The translations under genes and the position numbers were made by a program. This document shows, piece after piece, positions 25,163 through 34,756 of a stretch of 64,000 nt of DNA; positions within the stretch are counted from its first letter, which is position 1, and each line of letters begins with the position of its first letter. Under the pieces are notes generated by a model that did no database searches, was not told where the DNA came from, and saw nothing but the letters and a program-made list of their open reading frames with translations. Origin of the DNA: Streptomyces violaceorubidus (GTDB lineage: Bacteria; Actinomycetota; Actinomycetes; Streptomycetales; Streptomycetaceae); NCBI RefSeq assembly GCF_000717995.1, contig NZ_JODM01000009.1, positions 62,001-126,000 of the forward strand, given 5' to 3'.

Positions 25163-26743
25163 TCAGGAGGGCGTGGTGAGCGCCGTGTCGACCTGGATCA
25201 GACGGGGGTGGTCCGGCGTCTCGGCGAGCGCGGCGCGCAGCTCCGCCACCCCGCCGACGTGCCGGGCCCGGACGCCGTACCCCTCGGCGATGCGGGTGAA
25301 GTCGAGGCCCGGGATGTCGAGACCCGGCGCGTCCGGCACCCCGAGCAGGCCGCCGAACCAGCGCAGCGCCCCGTACGTGCCGTTGCGCAGCAGGACGACG
25401 GTCAGCGGGACCCGGTGCTGTGCGGCCGTCCACAGCGCGGTGATGCCGTAGTTGGCCGAGCCGTCCCCGATCACGCCGACGACCGGTCGGCCGGGCTGGG
25501 CCATCGCGACGCCGACCGCACCCGGCAGGCCGAAACCGAGGCCGCCGGCCGCCGGGAAGTAGTAGGAGCCCTGACGGCGCAGGTCCATCTGGCGCCACCA
25601 CGCCGCGCTGGTCGACGTCGACTCGACGACGTACGCGGTGTCCTCGGGCATCTGATCGCGCAGCGCGGCGAAGACCTGCTCGGGATGGAGCGCCGGCCCC
25701 TCGGCGGTGAGCGGCTCGGGCACGGGCCGGTAGGGCTCCGCGGGCCCTCCCGGGGCGTCGAGCGATTCCAGGAGCACGTCGATGACGGCACCCGGGTCGG
25801 CGACCAGGGCCTCGCCCATCGGGGCCCGCGCGGCGGCGGACGCGTCCTCGGTCACCTGGATCAGGCGGGTGCCCTGCGGCAGATACCGGCCGGGGAGGTG
25901 CTCGTGGTAGCGGAAGACCGGCGCCCCGAGCACGAGCACCAGGTCGTGGCCCTCGAAGGCCTCCGAGACCGGCGCGATCCCGGCGGGCAGCACCCCCCTG
26001 AACCGCGGATGCCGGTTCGGGAACGGCAGCCGGAACTGCGAGGGCGCCGCCCACACCGGACCGCCCAGTCGCTCCGCCAGCCGCACGGCGTCCTCGAAGC
26101 GGCCGGCCGAGTCGATGTCGCCGCCCAGCACCAGTGCGGGGCGCCGGGCCGCGGCGACCCGCTCCACGAGCCACCGGCGTTGCTCGGCGCCGGGCACCGA
26201 GGCCCGCAGCACCCGCCGGTCGAGCACGGCCAGGGCGTTGTCGTCGACGTCGGCGGACCAGTCGTCGTACGGCACGGACAGGTAGGTCGGCCGGCGCTGG
26301 AGCCGCGCCTCGAAGACGGCCTGGGCGAGCGCGCGCGGCACGTCCCCGGCGCACGCCGGTTCCGCCGCCCAGCCGACCAGCGGCTTCATCAGGGCGGGGG
26401 CGTCGACGCTGGCCAGGTTGGCCTCCGGGCCGATGGCGGGGCGCACCTGCTGCCCGGCCACCACCACGAGCGGCGTACGGGAGGCGACCGCGTTCGTCAG
26501 GGCGCCCATCGCGTTGCCGGAACCGGAGGCGGCGTGCAGGTTGACCAGCACCGGGCGTCCGGTCGCCTGGGCGTACCCGTCGGCCATGCCGACGACGGCC
26601 CCCTCGTGCAGACCGAGGACGTAGCGGAAGCCGTCGGGCAGCCCGGCGAGGAAGGGCAGCTCGTTGGAGCCCGGATTGCCGAAGACGGTGGTGAGCCCCT
26701 GGCGCTCCAGGAAAGCGTGGGAGACACGGCGCACGGATGGCAC
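25163..26743 (-). CDS. mdlC: Benzoylformate decarboxylase (ThDP-dependent)
   Basis: The 526-residue protein matches benzoylformate decarboxylase in length and motifs: the N-terminal FGNPGSNELPFLAGLP, the activating glutamate in GLHEGAVVGMADGYAQ, and the PP-domain GDGSANYGITALWTAAQHRV. It would convert benzoylformate to benzaldehyde and CO2 using thiamine diphosphate and magnesium. The GTG at 26743 with AAAGGA upstream is the start; the longer frame is not conserved-looking. It heads a leftward mandelate-type operon and is divergent from a LysR regulator. Related decarboxylases of other 2-oxoacids cannot be fully excluded. Confidence 0.85.
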   Translation of the reverse strand: MPSVRRVSHAFLERQGLTTVFGNPGSNELPFLAGLPDGFRYVLGLHEGAVVGMADGYAQATGRPVLVNLHAASGSGNAMGALTNAVASRTPLVVVAGQQVRPAIGPEANLASVDAPALMKPLVGWAAEPACAGDVPRALAQAVFEARLQRRPTYLSVPYDDWSADVDDNALAVLDRRVLRASVPGAEQRRWLVERVAAARRPALVLGGDIDSAGRFEDAVRLAERLGGPVWAAPSQFRLPFPNRHPRFRGVLPAGIAPVSEAFEGHDLVLVLGAPVFRYHEHLPGRYLPQGTRLIQVTEDASAAARAPMGEALVADPGAVIDVLLESLDAPGGPAEPYRPVPEPLTAEGPALHPEQVFAALRDQMPEDTAYVVESTSTSAAWWRQMDLRRQGSYYFPAAGGLGFGLPGAVGVAMAQPGRPVVGVIGDGSANYGITALWTAAQHRVPLTVVLLRNGTYGALRWFGGLLGVPDAPGLDIPGLDFTRIAEGYGVRARHVGGVAELRAALAETPDHPRLIQVDTALTTPS

Positions 26744-26837
26744 GGACGTTCCTTTCGAAGTGACGCGGCACACGCTAGGCACCCCGTGACATGGGCACCA
26801 ATAGATGTTTTGCCACTCCGATATAGAGTCAGTCGAT

Positions 26838-27773
26838 ATGGGCACCTTCGATCTCAACCTGGCCCGCGTCTTCGTACTGCTCTACGAGACCGGCAGCGTC
26901 ACGGCCACCGCCGAGACGCTGCACGTCACGCAGCCCACCGTCAGCTACAGCCTGGGCAAGCTGCGCCGGCACTTCGACGACGAACTCTTCCGCCGCAACG
27001 GGCGCGGACTGACCCCCACCGCCGGCGCGCGGCGCCTGTACCTGCCGCTCCAGCACGCGCTGGCGGAGATCGACGGCACGGTCCGCCAGGGCGACGTCTT
27101 CGACGCCGGGACCATGTCGGGCCGTTTCACCATCGCCCTGTCCGACCTCGGGGAGGCGACGCTGCTGCCCAGGCTCGTGGCCACCGCGCGCGAGCGGGCG
27201 CCGGGGGTGTCCTTCATCGTCCGCCCCTTCGACGTCGAGGACGCCGAGGGGCAGCTGCGCCGCGGCGACCTCGACGCCTTCGTGGCCACCCCGGTGATCA
27301 CCTCGCACCTGACCGTGCGCATCCCGCTCTTCCGCGAGCGCTACGTCCTGATGGTCGCCGCGGACCATCCGCGGGTGCGGGGCGACGCGGTCACGGCGGC
27401 GGACCTCGCGGCCGAGCACCACGCCACGGTGTTCGGACCGAGCGGCCACGTCACACCCAGGGCCCTGCTCGGAGCCCACGGACTCCTGGAGCGGGTGGCC
27501 GTGGACGCCACCCGCTTCTCGATGCTGCCCTACCTGCTGGAGCAGACCGACCTGGTGGCCATCGTCCCCGAGTACGTCGGCGAGGTCTTCACGGCCTCCC
27601 ACCGGGTGCGCCTGGTGCGGCTGCCGTTCGAGACCGAGCCCATCGAGATCGCCCTGTACGCACGGCACGAGTCCTCGCGCAGCCCGGCCCAGCGCTGGCT
27701 CGTGCAGTTCCTGTCCGAGGTGCTGGGAGAGCAGGTGAGCCCGGCCCAACTGCCGCCGTCGAGCCCTCGTTAG
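26838..27773 (+). CDS. LysR-family regulator of the benzoylformate operon
   Basis: This 311-residue LysR protein has the N-terminal helix-turn-helix (TFDLNLARVFVLLYETGSVT and HVTQPTVSYSLGKLRRHF) and an effector domain (about 90-300). The PMGTFDLNL-type start suits the ATG at 26838. It is divergent from the decarboxylase gene with a 94-bp shared promoter region and is probably its mandelate- or benzoylformate-responsive activator. It is 9 nt upstream of the S51 peptidase gene. Confidence 0.88.
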   Translation: MGTFDLNLARVFVLLYETGSVTATAETLHVTQPTVSYSLGKLRRHFDDELFRRNGRGLTPTAGARRLYLPLQHALAEIDGTVRQGDVFDAGTMSGRFTIALSDLGEATLLPRLVATARERAPGVSFIVRPFDVEDAEGQLRRGDLDAFVATPVITSHLTVRIPLFRERYVLMVAADHPRVRGDAVTAADLAAEHHATVFGPSGHVTPRALLGAHGLLERVAVDATRFSMLPYLLEQTDLVAIVPEYVGEVFTASHRVRLVRLPFETEPIEIALYARHESSRSPAQRWLVQFLSEVLGEQVSPAQLPPSSPR

Positions 27774-27782
27774 GATCTGCGC

Positions 27783-28521
27783 ATGACGGCACCGGAACCC
27801 ACCATCCTCGCCACCTCGGGCGGCCACCGCGTGGGCGGCCGGACGATGGTGGCCTTCGACGCCCTGGTCCATCACGCCGTGGACCTCTCGGGCGCGCACG
27901 GCCGGCGCCCCCGCGTCCTGTACGCGGGCACCGCCATAGGGGACGCCGAGCACTTCACCGCCCGCATGACGGAGGCCGCGCGCGTCGCCGGGTTCGACCT
28001 GACCCCGCTGCACCTGTTCCCCATGCCCAACGTCGAGGACGTCGAGGAGACCGTGCTCGCCCAGGACGTCGTCTGGGTCATGGGCGGATCGGTGGCCAAC
28101 CTGCTGGCCGTGTGGCGCGTGCACGGCCTGGACCGGATCATGCGCAGGGCCTGGGAGGCGGGCGTCGTGCTCAGCGGCGTGAGCGCGGGCTCCCTGTGCT
28201 GGTTCCGGGGCGGCGCCACCGACTCCTTCGGTCCCCAACTGCGGCCGATCACCGATGCGTTGGACTTCCTCCCCTACGGCAACGGCGTCCACTACGACGT
28301 CGACCCGGGCCGCCGCCCCCTGATCCACCGCCTCGTCGCCGACGGCACCCTCCCGACGGCCCACTGCACGGACGACGGCGTCGGTCGTCTACCGCGGCAC
28401 CGAACTGGTCGAGGCGGTCACGGAGGTCCCGGGCAAGGGCGCCTACGTGGTGGCCCGCGACGGCGACACGGCGGTGGAGGAGCGCGTCGAGCCGCGGGAG
28501 CTGCCCGGCCGACGGCGGTGA
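27783..28521 (+). pseudogene. Peptidase S51-family (peptidase E-like) gene with a frameshift
   Basis: The first 200 codons encode a normal S51 protein: TILATSGGH, DVVWVMGGSVANLLAVWR and the nucleophile-elbow GVSAGSLCWF. At 28383-28384 an extra G appears (GTCGGTCGTC where GTCGTCGTC would keep frame). The +1 frame then resumes the family sequence as VVYRGTELVEAVTEVPGKGA and ends at 28521 with ELPGRRR. Removing one base restores a protein of about 245 residues. It is either a sequencing error or a recent loss of function. Ribosome site AGGA precedes the ATG. Confidence 0.8.
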
Positions 28522-28634
28522 ACGGAACGGTCAACCCCCGGACGCCGGACTCCCGTTGACCGACCGGCCGGGCCTCGGCGCATCCGGGTGGGCCGTGCGC
28601 GTTTGCCGACGCGGTGAGGGGCAAGGCGGTGTCC

Positions 28635-29009
28635 ATGAGCGAGCCGAACAAGGACACGAACAAGGACACGAACAAGAAGCCCGTCGGCACCAGGACCGTC
28701 GAGTCCCGGGCAAGTGACGCCGCGTCGGCGGCCAAGGCCGGTGCCCAGCGTTCCGCCGACGCCGCGAACGGCGCCGTGCAGACGGCCGCCAAGGGCGTCG
28801 CGGCCGGCCGCCAGGCCGTCGTCACCACCTCGGGTCAGGTCGCGGCCACGGCGAAGACGGCGTGGACGGTGATCGCCCACCGCAAACTCGTCGCCGCCGG
28901 CGTGGGCGCCGGCCTCACCGCCGTGACCGCCGCGTCGTACGCGATGGGCCGCCGCGCCGGACGCCACACGCACGGGCCCCTCACCCGCCTCACCGGCGGC
29001 CGGATCTGA
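28635..29009 (+). CDS. Small hypothetical membrane protein
   Basis: This 124-residue protein starts with a hydrophilic Asn/Lys/Asp repeat (NKDTNKDTNKKP), continues with an Ala-rich helical region (about 25-75, resembling phasin or LEA-like helices) and has one hydrophobic segment (KLVAAGVGAGLTAVTAASYA) before a basic tail. I do not recognise a family. It stands alone between the S51 gene and phosphoglucomutase. The ATG at 28635 is the first sensible start, with AAGGCGG upstream. Confidence 0.65.
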   Translation: MSEPNKDTNKDTNKKPVGTRTVESRASDAASAAKAGAQRSADAANGAVQTAAKGVAAGRQAVVTTSGQVAATAKTAWTVIAHRKLVAAGVGAGLTAVTAASYAMGRRAGRHTHGPLTRLTGGRI

Positions 29010-29096
29010 CACCCCCGCAACGCACGGCGCCACTCCCCCCACGGGGGAAGATGGGACCCGCGAGCGAAGTCCCGACCTATGCGGAGGAGTGGACGC

Positions 29097-30737
29097 ATGC
29101 AGCACGACCGAGCCGGAAAGCCGGCCGGCCCCGAGGATCTGATCGACGTCGCCCGGCTGGTGACGGCGTACTACGCGCTGCACCCGGACCCGGCCGAGCC
29201 GGGGCAGCGCGTGGCCTTCGGGACGTCCGGACACCGGGGTTCGTCCCTGGCGGCGGCGTTCAACGAGGACCACATCGCCGCCACCAGCCAGGCCATCTGC
29301 GAGTACCGCTCGGCACAGGGCACCGACGGTCCGCTCTTCCTGGGCGCCGACACCCACGCCCTGTCCGAGCCCGCGCGGGTCACCGCACTGGAGGTGTTCG
29401 CCGCCAACGACGTGAGCGTCCTCATCGACAGCGCCGACGGCTACACCCCCACCCCGGCGGTCTCCCACGCCATCCTCACCCACAACCGGGGCCGCACCTC
29501 GGGCCTCGCCGACGGCGTGGTCGTCACCCCCTCGCACAACCCGCCCGCCGACGGCGGCTTCAAGTACAACCCGCCGAACGGCGGCCCCGCGGGCTCGGAC
29601 GCCACCTCGTGGATCCAGGACCGGGCCAACGAGATCATCACGGCCGGACTGAAGGACGTACGGCGGCTCCCCTACGCGCGGGCCCTCGCCGCCCCCAACA
29701 CCGGCCGTCACGACTTCCTCGACGCCTACGTCCGCGACCTGCCGAGCGTCCTGGACCTCGACGTGGTCCGCTCGGCGGGCGTCCGCATCGGCGCCGACCC
29801 GCTGGGCGGCGCCTCCGTCGCGTACTGGGGCCGGATCGCCGAGCAGCACCGCCTCGACCTGACGGTGGTCAACCCGCTGACCGACCCCACCTGGCGCTTC
29901 ATGACGCTGGACTGGGACGGCAAGATCCGCATGGACTGCTCGTCGCCGCACGCGATGGCCTCCCTCATCGAGGGGCGCGACCGCTTCACCATCGCCACCG
30001 GCAACGACGCCGACGCCGACCGCCACGGCATCGTCACCCCCGACGGCGGCCTGATGAACCCCAACCACTACCTCGCCACCGCCATCGCCTACCTCTACGC
30101 CCACCGCACCGACTGGCCCGCCGGCGCGGGCGTGGGCAAGACCCTGGTGTCCTCCGGGATGATCGACCGGGTCGCCGCCGACCTCGGCCGCCGCCTGGTC
30201 GAGGTACCGGTGGGCTTCAAGTGGTTCGTGGACGGACTGGTCGACGGCTCCCTCGGCTTCGGCGGCGAGGAGTCCGCCGGGGCGTCGTTCCTGCGCCGGG
30301 ACGGCTCCGTGTGGACCACCGACAAGGACGGCATCATCCTCGCCCTGCTCGCCTCCGAGATCACCGCCGTCACCGGGAAGACGCCCTCCGAGCAGTACGC
30401 CGCGCTCACCGCCCGGTTCGGCGAACCCGCCTACGCCCGCATCGACGCCCCCGCCACCCGCGAGGAGAAGGCCCGCCTGGCCAAGCTGTCCCCGGCCCAG
30501 GTCACCGCCGACACCCTCGCCGGGGAGGCGGTCACCGCCGTCCTCACCGAGGCACCCGGCAACGGCGCCCCGATCGGCGGCATCAAGGTGACCACCGAGA
30601 ACGCCTGGTTCGCGGCCCGCCCCTCGGGCACCGAGGACGTCTACAAGATCTACGGCGAGTCGTTCCTCGGCGCGGACCACCTCCGGCAGGTGCAGGACGA
30701 GGCCAAGCTCGTCGTCCTCGGCGCCCTGGGCGGCTGA
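29097..30737 (+). CDS. pgm: Phosphoglucomutase (alpha-D-glucose phosphate-specific)
   Basis: The 546-residue enzyme has exactly the length of bacterial Pgm. It carries the substrate loop [10 protein letters not shown], the phosphoserine loop [11 protein letters not shown], the Mg-binding [10 protein letters not shown], the sugar-binding [10 protein letters not shown] and the phosphate-binding [12 protein letters not shown] near the C-terminus. It interconverts glucose 1-phosphate and glucose 6-phosphate, linking glycogen and trehalose metabolism to glycolysis. The ATG at 29097 follows GGAGGAG. Confidence 0.97.
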   Translation: MQHDRAGKPAGPEDLIDVARLVTAYYALHPDPAEPGQRVAFGTSGHRGSSLAAAFNEDHIAATSQAICEYRSAQGTDGPLFLGADTHALSEPARVTALEVFAANDVSVLIDSADGYTPTPAVSHAILTHNRGRTSGLADGVVVTPSHNPPADGGFKYNPPNGGPAGSDATSWIQDRANEIITAGLKDVRRLPYARALAAPNTGRHDFLDAYVRDLPSVLDLDVVRSAGVRIGADPLGGASVAYWGRIAEQHRLDLTVVNPLTDPTWRFMTLDWDGKIRMDCSSPHAMASLIEGRDRFTIATGNDADADRHGIVTPDGGLMNPNHYLATAIAYLYAHRTDWPAGAGVGKTLVSSGMIDRVAADLGRRLVEVPVGFKWFVDGLVDGSLGFGGEESAGASFLRRDGSVWTTDKDGIILALLASEITAVTGKTPSEQYAALTARFGEPAYARIDAPATREEKARLAKLSPAQVTADTLAGEAVTAVLTEAPGNGAPIGGIKVTTENAWFAARPSGTEDVYKIYGESFLGADHLRQVQDEAKLVVLGALGG

Positions 30738-30766
30738 CGCCGTACCGTCGCCGCCCCACCGCGCTT

Positions 30767-30796
30767 CCCGGGCCGGTCAGCCGCGGCCGGCCCGGG
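30767..30796. terminator. Bidirectional hairpin after pgm
   Basis: CCCGGGCCGG and CCGGCCCGGG arms with a 10-nt loop lie at the convergence of pgm and the P450 gene, overlapping the last P450 codons. Confidence 0.6.
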
Positions 30797-31973
30797 GGAG
30801 CGCCACGGTCAGGCCGCGGATCTCGTAGCCGTCGATGGCCTGCTGGAAGGCGACGCGCGGCTCCCCGACCGTGTGGAGGCCGTCGAGGGCGAACAGACGG
30901 CTGAGGAACACATCGGTCTCCAGGAGGGCGATGTGCGCCCCGGGGCACCGGTGCGGCCCGTCGCCGAAGGAGAGCCCCGCACCGACCGTCCCGGCACATT
31001 CCGGGCGGACCAGCAGCGGATCCTCGCCCACGGCCTTCGGGTCCGTGTTGGCGTCGTCCAGGTACACCTCGACGTACTCGCCCGGGCCCACCGTCACCGG
31101 CCCCTCGGGGCAGGACAGCTCGACGGTCTCCACGGCCCGCCTGCGCAACCGCCCGATGACGGGCTCCAGCCGCAGCAGCTCCTGGAGGACGGCCAGGCGC
31201 CCGGTCTCGTCCGCCGACCGGTAGTGCTCGCGCAACCCGGCGTCCGAGAACAGGTGCCAGGCGGCCAGGCACACGAACTCGCGCGTGGTGACCATGCCGG
31301 CCGCGGCGAACGTCAGGCACTCACCGAGGATCTCGACGTCCGAGCAGCCCTCGGCGATCAGGTGGGAGATCAGGTCGTCGTGGACACGGCGGCGGTGCGC
31401 GCGGATAGCGGGCCGCACGTCGGCCAGGTGGATGCGCAGCCAGTTGGTGTTCTGCCGCACCAGCCAGTACAGGCCCCGGACGCTGGTCAGCCCCGGCTCG
31501 CCGAACTCCTCGGGGAAGAACCGCTCCAGTCGGCGGCGGATGCCGGGCCTGCCGTACCGCAGCCCGACGACCTCGCTCACCACGCCGACGGCCAGACCGA
31601 AGGCGAGATCGGAGAGCGGGGCCTCGCCCGCCGAGCGCAGGACGGCCAGTTGCTCCTCGGCGATCCGCACCATCGGCTCGCGGTAGTGCTCGTCCACCCG
31701 GCGGGGAGTGAAGTAGCGGGCGGTCTGCCTGCGGTGCTCCCGGTGCTCGGGGCCGTCCCGGTAGAGCACGGGCCGGCGGACGCGCGGCGGGAGCTTCTCC
31801 ACCGTCTCGACGCCGAGACCGGCCTGCACGGTGCCCGGAGCCCGCAGCAGCGCCCGCGCGCCGGCGAGATCGTGCACCTGCCAGGTCCCGTCCGCCGCCC
31901 GGTCGACCGGGCACCCCGGTCCGGCCCGCCCCCGGTCGGCCTTCCGCGCGGAGACCGGTCCGTCCTGCACCAC
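30777..31973 (-). CDS. Cytochrome P450
   Basis: The 398-residue class I P450 retains the haem-ligand motif FGDGPHRCPGAHIA, the ExxR pair in QELLRLE and an I-helix AAAGMVTTREF in which the usual acidic-Thr pair is replaced by TT. There is no membrane anchor, so it is a soluble bacterial enzyme needing ferredoxin partners not encoded nearby. A GTG pair at 31973 follows GGGGGTGG. The substrate is unknown. It is divergent from the methyltransferase remnant, with about 190 bp between the start codons. Confidence 0.92.
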   Translation of the reverse strand: MVQDGPVSARKADRGRAGPGCPVDRAADGTWQVHDLAGARALLRAPGTVQAGLGVETVEKLPPRVRRPVLYRDGPEHREHRRQTARYFTPRRVDEHYREPMVRIAEEQLAVLRSAGEAPLSDLAFGLAVGVVSEVVGLRYGRPGIRRRLERFFPEEFGEPGLTSVRGLYWLVRQNTNWLRIHLADVRPAIRAHRRRVHDDLISHLIAEGCSDVEILGECLTFAAAGMVTTREFVCLAAWHLFSDAGLREHYRSADETGRLAVLQELLRLEPVIGRLRRRAVETVELSCPEGPVTVGPGEYVEVYLDDANTDPKAVGEDPLLVRPECAGTVGAGLSFGDGPHRCPGAHIALLETDVFLSRLFALDGLHTVGEPRVAFQQAIDGYEIRGLTVALPRAGRG

Positions 31974-32161
31974 TGGCCACCCCCAGGTCCGCCCGTGCGG
32001 CCCCTGCGGCCACCCGGCTCGACGACGTGGTCAACAGGATCGGCCACCCGCCCGGAGCCGACCAGCCCCCCAACACGCCGAGTCGGACGGCTCCGGACCC
32101 GCCGGGCGGGACGGCTGGGAAATCGGGTGCGCCGTCCGGGACGCCGTGCGAGGTTCCGCCG

Positions 32162-32901
32162 GTGGACCGTCAACAGATCTCCCTGCTCGCCCATGCCGAC
32201 CATCCGATCGCGGCACCGCTCGACGACGACTCGGTCCGTCGGCTCCTCGCCCGCGCCGTCCCCGACGACGACGGCGCGCGCGTCCTCGACCTGGGCTGCG
32301 GCGGCGGCGAGTGGCTGCTGCGCGCCCTCACCCGGCATCCGCGTCTCGTGGCCGAGGGCGTCGACCTCTCCGGGAGCGCCCTCGACCGTGCCCGCGCGGC
32401 CGCGGCCCGGCTCGGCGTGGCGGACCGGCTGACCCTGCACCGTCAGGACGCCGCGCGGTTCAGCCCCGCGCACCGCTTCGACCTGGTCCTGTGCGTCGGT
32501 TCCACGCACGCGTTCGGCGGCCTGGCCGCCACCCTCGCCGCAGCGCGCGAGCACCTGGCGCCCGGCGGGCGCGTCCTGGTAGGCGACGGATTCTGGGAAC
32601 GCGACCCGTCCGCCGAGGCCGTCGAACTGCTCGGCGCCCTCGACGACCTGCCCACCACCCTGGAGCGGGTCGCCGCGGACGGCTGGACGCCGGTGGACGG
32701 GCACATCAGCACCCGCGCGGAGCTCGACGCCTACGAGTGGTCCTGGACGGGGCACTGGCCACCTGGGCACTGGACCACCCCGGCGACCCGGACCGCGCGC
32801 AGGCACTCGGGACGGCCGCCGACCACCGCGACGGGTGGCTGCGGGGCTACCGCGACTGTTTCGGCTTCCTCTGCCTGGTCCTGCGCCCGACCGACGCCTA
32901 G
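32162..32901 (+). pseudogene. SAM-dependent methyltransferase with a frameshift
   Basis: From a GTG at 32162 the frame encodes a class I methyltransferase with motif I VLDLGCGGGEWLL and acidic VDLSGSALDRA, as far as ELDAYEWSWTG. At a G run (32749-32752) one base is missing and the -1 frame carries the normal C-terminus ALATWALDHPGDPDRAQALG to CFGFLCLVLRPTDA, ending at 32901. Restoring one base gives about 247 residues. It is either a sequencing error or an inactivated gene. Confidence 0.82.
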
Positions 32902-33004
32902 CGTCGGCCCGCCGCGCGGGTCGGGGTGGGACGGGTGATGTTTGCCGGATTCGGGGGTAGACGGGCAGGCGTAACGGTCAAGGCTCAGGAAGAGGGCGGA
33001 TCGG

Positions 33005-33481
33005 ATGGACGGGGCTGCCCAGAGGGGGGACCGGCTGACAGACGTGCCGGTCAAGGTTTCGGCGGAGTACATGGGCAGGCCCGGCGACATCGCCCGGGGC
33101 CGGGAACTGGCCCGGAGGTTCCTGGCACGCGCGCGCACGGTCCGGGGGGTCGCGGTGTCCGACCGCGCGGTGGAAGTGGTGCAACTGGTGGTCAGCGAAC
33201 TGCTGACCAACGCCTGCAAGTACGCGCCCGGTCCCTCGCTCGTCGACCTGGAACTGGCCGAGGACCGGGTGGAGGTCACGGTGTGGGACAGCGCGCCGGT
33301 GCTGCCCGTGCCCGAGTCCGCGGACCCCGGCCGGATCGGCCGGCACGGGCTGGAGATAGTCATGGCCGTCTGCCAGAGCTTCGAGGTGCACCGGGAACCG
33401 GTCGGCAAGCGCATGCGGGCCGCGGTGGGTCTCGCCGACGACCGGAACGACACGGCCACCCCTCTCGGCCGGCCCGCCTGA
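33005..33481 (+). CDS. ATP-binding anti-sigma-factor-type kinase (RsbW/HATPase family)
   Basis: This 158-residue protein is a single GHKL ATPase domain with the N-box LVVSELLTNACKYAP, the G1-like VWDSAPVLP and GRHGLEIVMAVCQ. Such stand-alone kinases in streptomycetes act as anti-sigma or anti-anti-sigma kinases in partner switching. It lies about 1.3 kb upstream of a PP2C phosphatase of the opposing activity. The ATG at 33005 is preceded by AGGAAGAGGG. Confidence 0.85.
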   Translation: MDGAAQRGDRLTDVPVKVSAEYMGRPGDIARGRELARRFLARARTVRGVAVSDRAVEVVQLVVSELLTNACKYAPGPSLVDLELAEDRVEVTVWDSAPVLPVPESADPGRIGRHGLEIVMAVCQSFEVHREPVGKRMRAAVGLADDRNDTATPLGRPA

Positions 33482-34060
33482 CCCACCGCCCCCCACGGCG
33501 CCGGACCACGTACCCGGGTGGGCAGGCGCCTCCGCCTGCGACGGCACGGCCGACCGCCGTCGGCGGGCAGGCCGGCCCGGCCCGGCCCACAGCGCCGCGC
33601 CGTCCCGCGCGGCGGCGGGCAACGGGCCCGGGTGAGGACGCGCACCGGGCTCCGGCGGTGCGGCTGCTCCCGGCGCCTCGGCCCGACCGGCCGAGGCGCC
33701 GCGGCGCCGCGGCGTCATGCGGCAGTGGGGCACCGGCCAGGTGGCAGCGCGCCCCGGCCTCATCGGTGCGGCTGCTGTCGCCGAGTCGGCGTGAGCGCCG
33801 CCGCCGCGCCGGGCGGGGGGCCATCGGCTCCGGTGGCCAGTCCGGGGGGCGCGGGTCGCGCGCGGCGCCGGACCTCCGGGCGTACGAGGGCCCCGCCTTC
33901 GCCGCTACGTGGGCAGGGCCACCGGCGCGGCCGCCGTCGCCCGCCGAGTCGCGGTCCTTCGCCCGAGGCCGCGCCGGCGCCGCGCCCGCCGGCCACCCGA
34001 CGGTCCCGGATCGCCCGTCCCGCCACGCCGGGACGAGCACCGCCCTACACGGCGGCCCGG
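33482..34060. other. Intergenic stretch with strong hairpin, no gene recognised
   Basis: These 579 nt are extremely GC-rich, and none of the open frames resembles a protein family or has a convincing start. The one clear element is a hairpin at 33672-33700 with perfect 12-nt arms (GGCGCCTCGGCC and its complement) and loop CGACC, possibly a terminator. A further run GCCGCGGCGCCGCGGCG follows directly. Confidence 0.6.
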
Positions 34061-34615
34061 CTACCGGCCGCCCGGCCGACGGTCCTCCGCGCGCAGGCGG
34101 TACACCACCGAGCGGCGCAGTGGGCTGCCCTCGGGGATCTCCGGGTCGTCGAAGTCCTCGGCCGGGTCGTATCGCATACCGAGGCGGTCCATCACCGCCC
34201 GCGAGCGCAGGTTGCCGGCCCCGGTCACCGCGAGCACCTCCGGCAGCGCGAGGCGCTCGAAGGCGTGGGTCACCGCGGCCCGGGCGGCCTCGGTGGCGTA
34301 GCCGTGGCCCCAGGCCCGGCGGGCCAGACGCCAGCCCGCCTCCACCCCGGTGAACGGCATGCCGTCCTCCACGGGATCGAGCCCGGCGAAACCGATGAAC
34401 TCGCCGGTGGCGGCGATCTCCACCGCCCACCAGCCCCAGCCCCGCCGGTCGAGATCGGCCTGGAAGCGGGACACGGACGCCTCGCTCTGCGCCCGGGTCA
34501 GGACCTCCGGGAAGTACTCGCGGACCACCGGGTCGGCGTTCATGGCCGCCCACGGGTCCAGGTCGCAGGCCCGCCAGCCGCGGAGCACGAGACGATCGGT
34601 TCGAAGTTCTGGCAT
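34061..34615 (-). CDS. GNAT-family N-acetyltransferase (RimJ/RimL type)
   Basis: This protein of about 184 residues starts LRTDRLVLRGWRACDLDP, the typical opening of RimJ/RimL acetyltransferases. It has the acetyl-CoA loop RRAWGHGYATEAARAAV and the late motif TGAGNLRSRAVMDRLGM. It transfers acetyl from acetyl-CoA to a protein N-terminus or small amine; the target is unknown. The ATG at 34615 gives the standard N-terminus. It is divergent from the phosphatase gene, with about 140 bp between them. Confidence 0.85.
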   Translation of the reverse strand: MPELRTDRLVLRGWRACDLDPWAAMNADPVVREYFPEVLTRAQSEASVSRFQADLDRRGWGWWAVEIAATGEFIGFAGLDPVEDGMPFTGVEAGWRLARRAWGHGYATEAARAAVTHAFERLALPEVLAVTGAGNLRSRAVMDRLGMRYDPAEDFDDPEIPEGSPLRRSVVYRLRAEDRRPGGR

Positions 34616-34756
34616 CACGCGAAGGTACGTGGTCCGGCCCGGCGGAGCGACCGGATTACCCGCCCGGATCCTCCCCCTTCGGTCGCGCCGGGCGGTTCGT
34701 CCCCGTCCGCTCGGGGAACCTGGCGCAGTGGACGGCATCGGAAGGCTGTGAGGGTC

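Noticed and set aside
33518..34756. N-terminal extension of the PAS-GAF phosphatase
   Set aside because: It runs antisense through the acetyltransferase gene and has low-complexity Arg/Pro-rich content.
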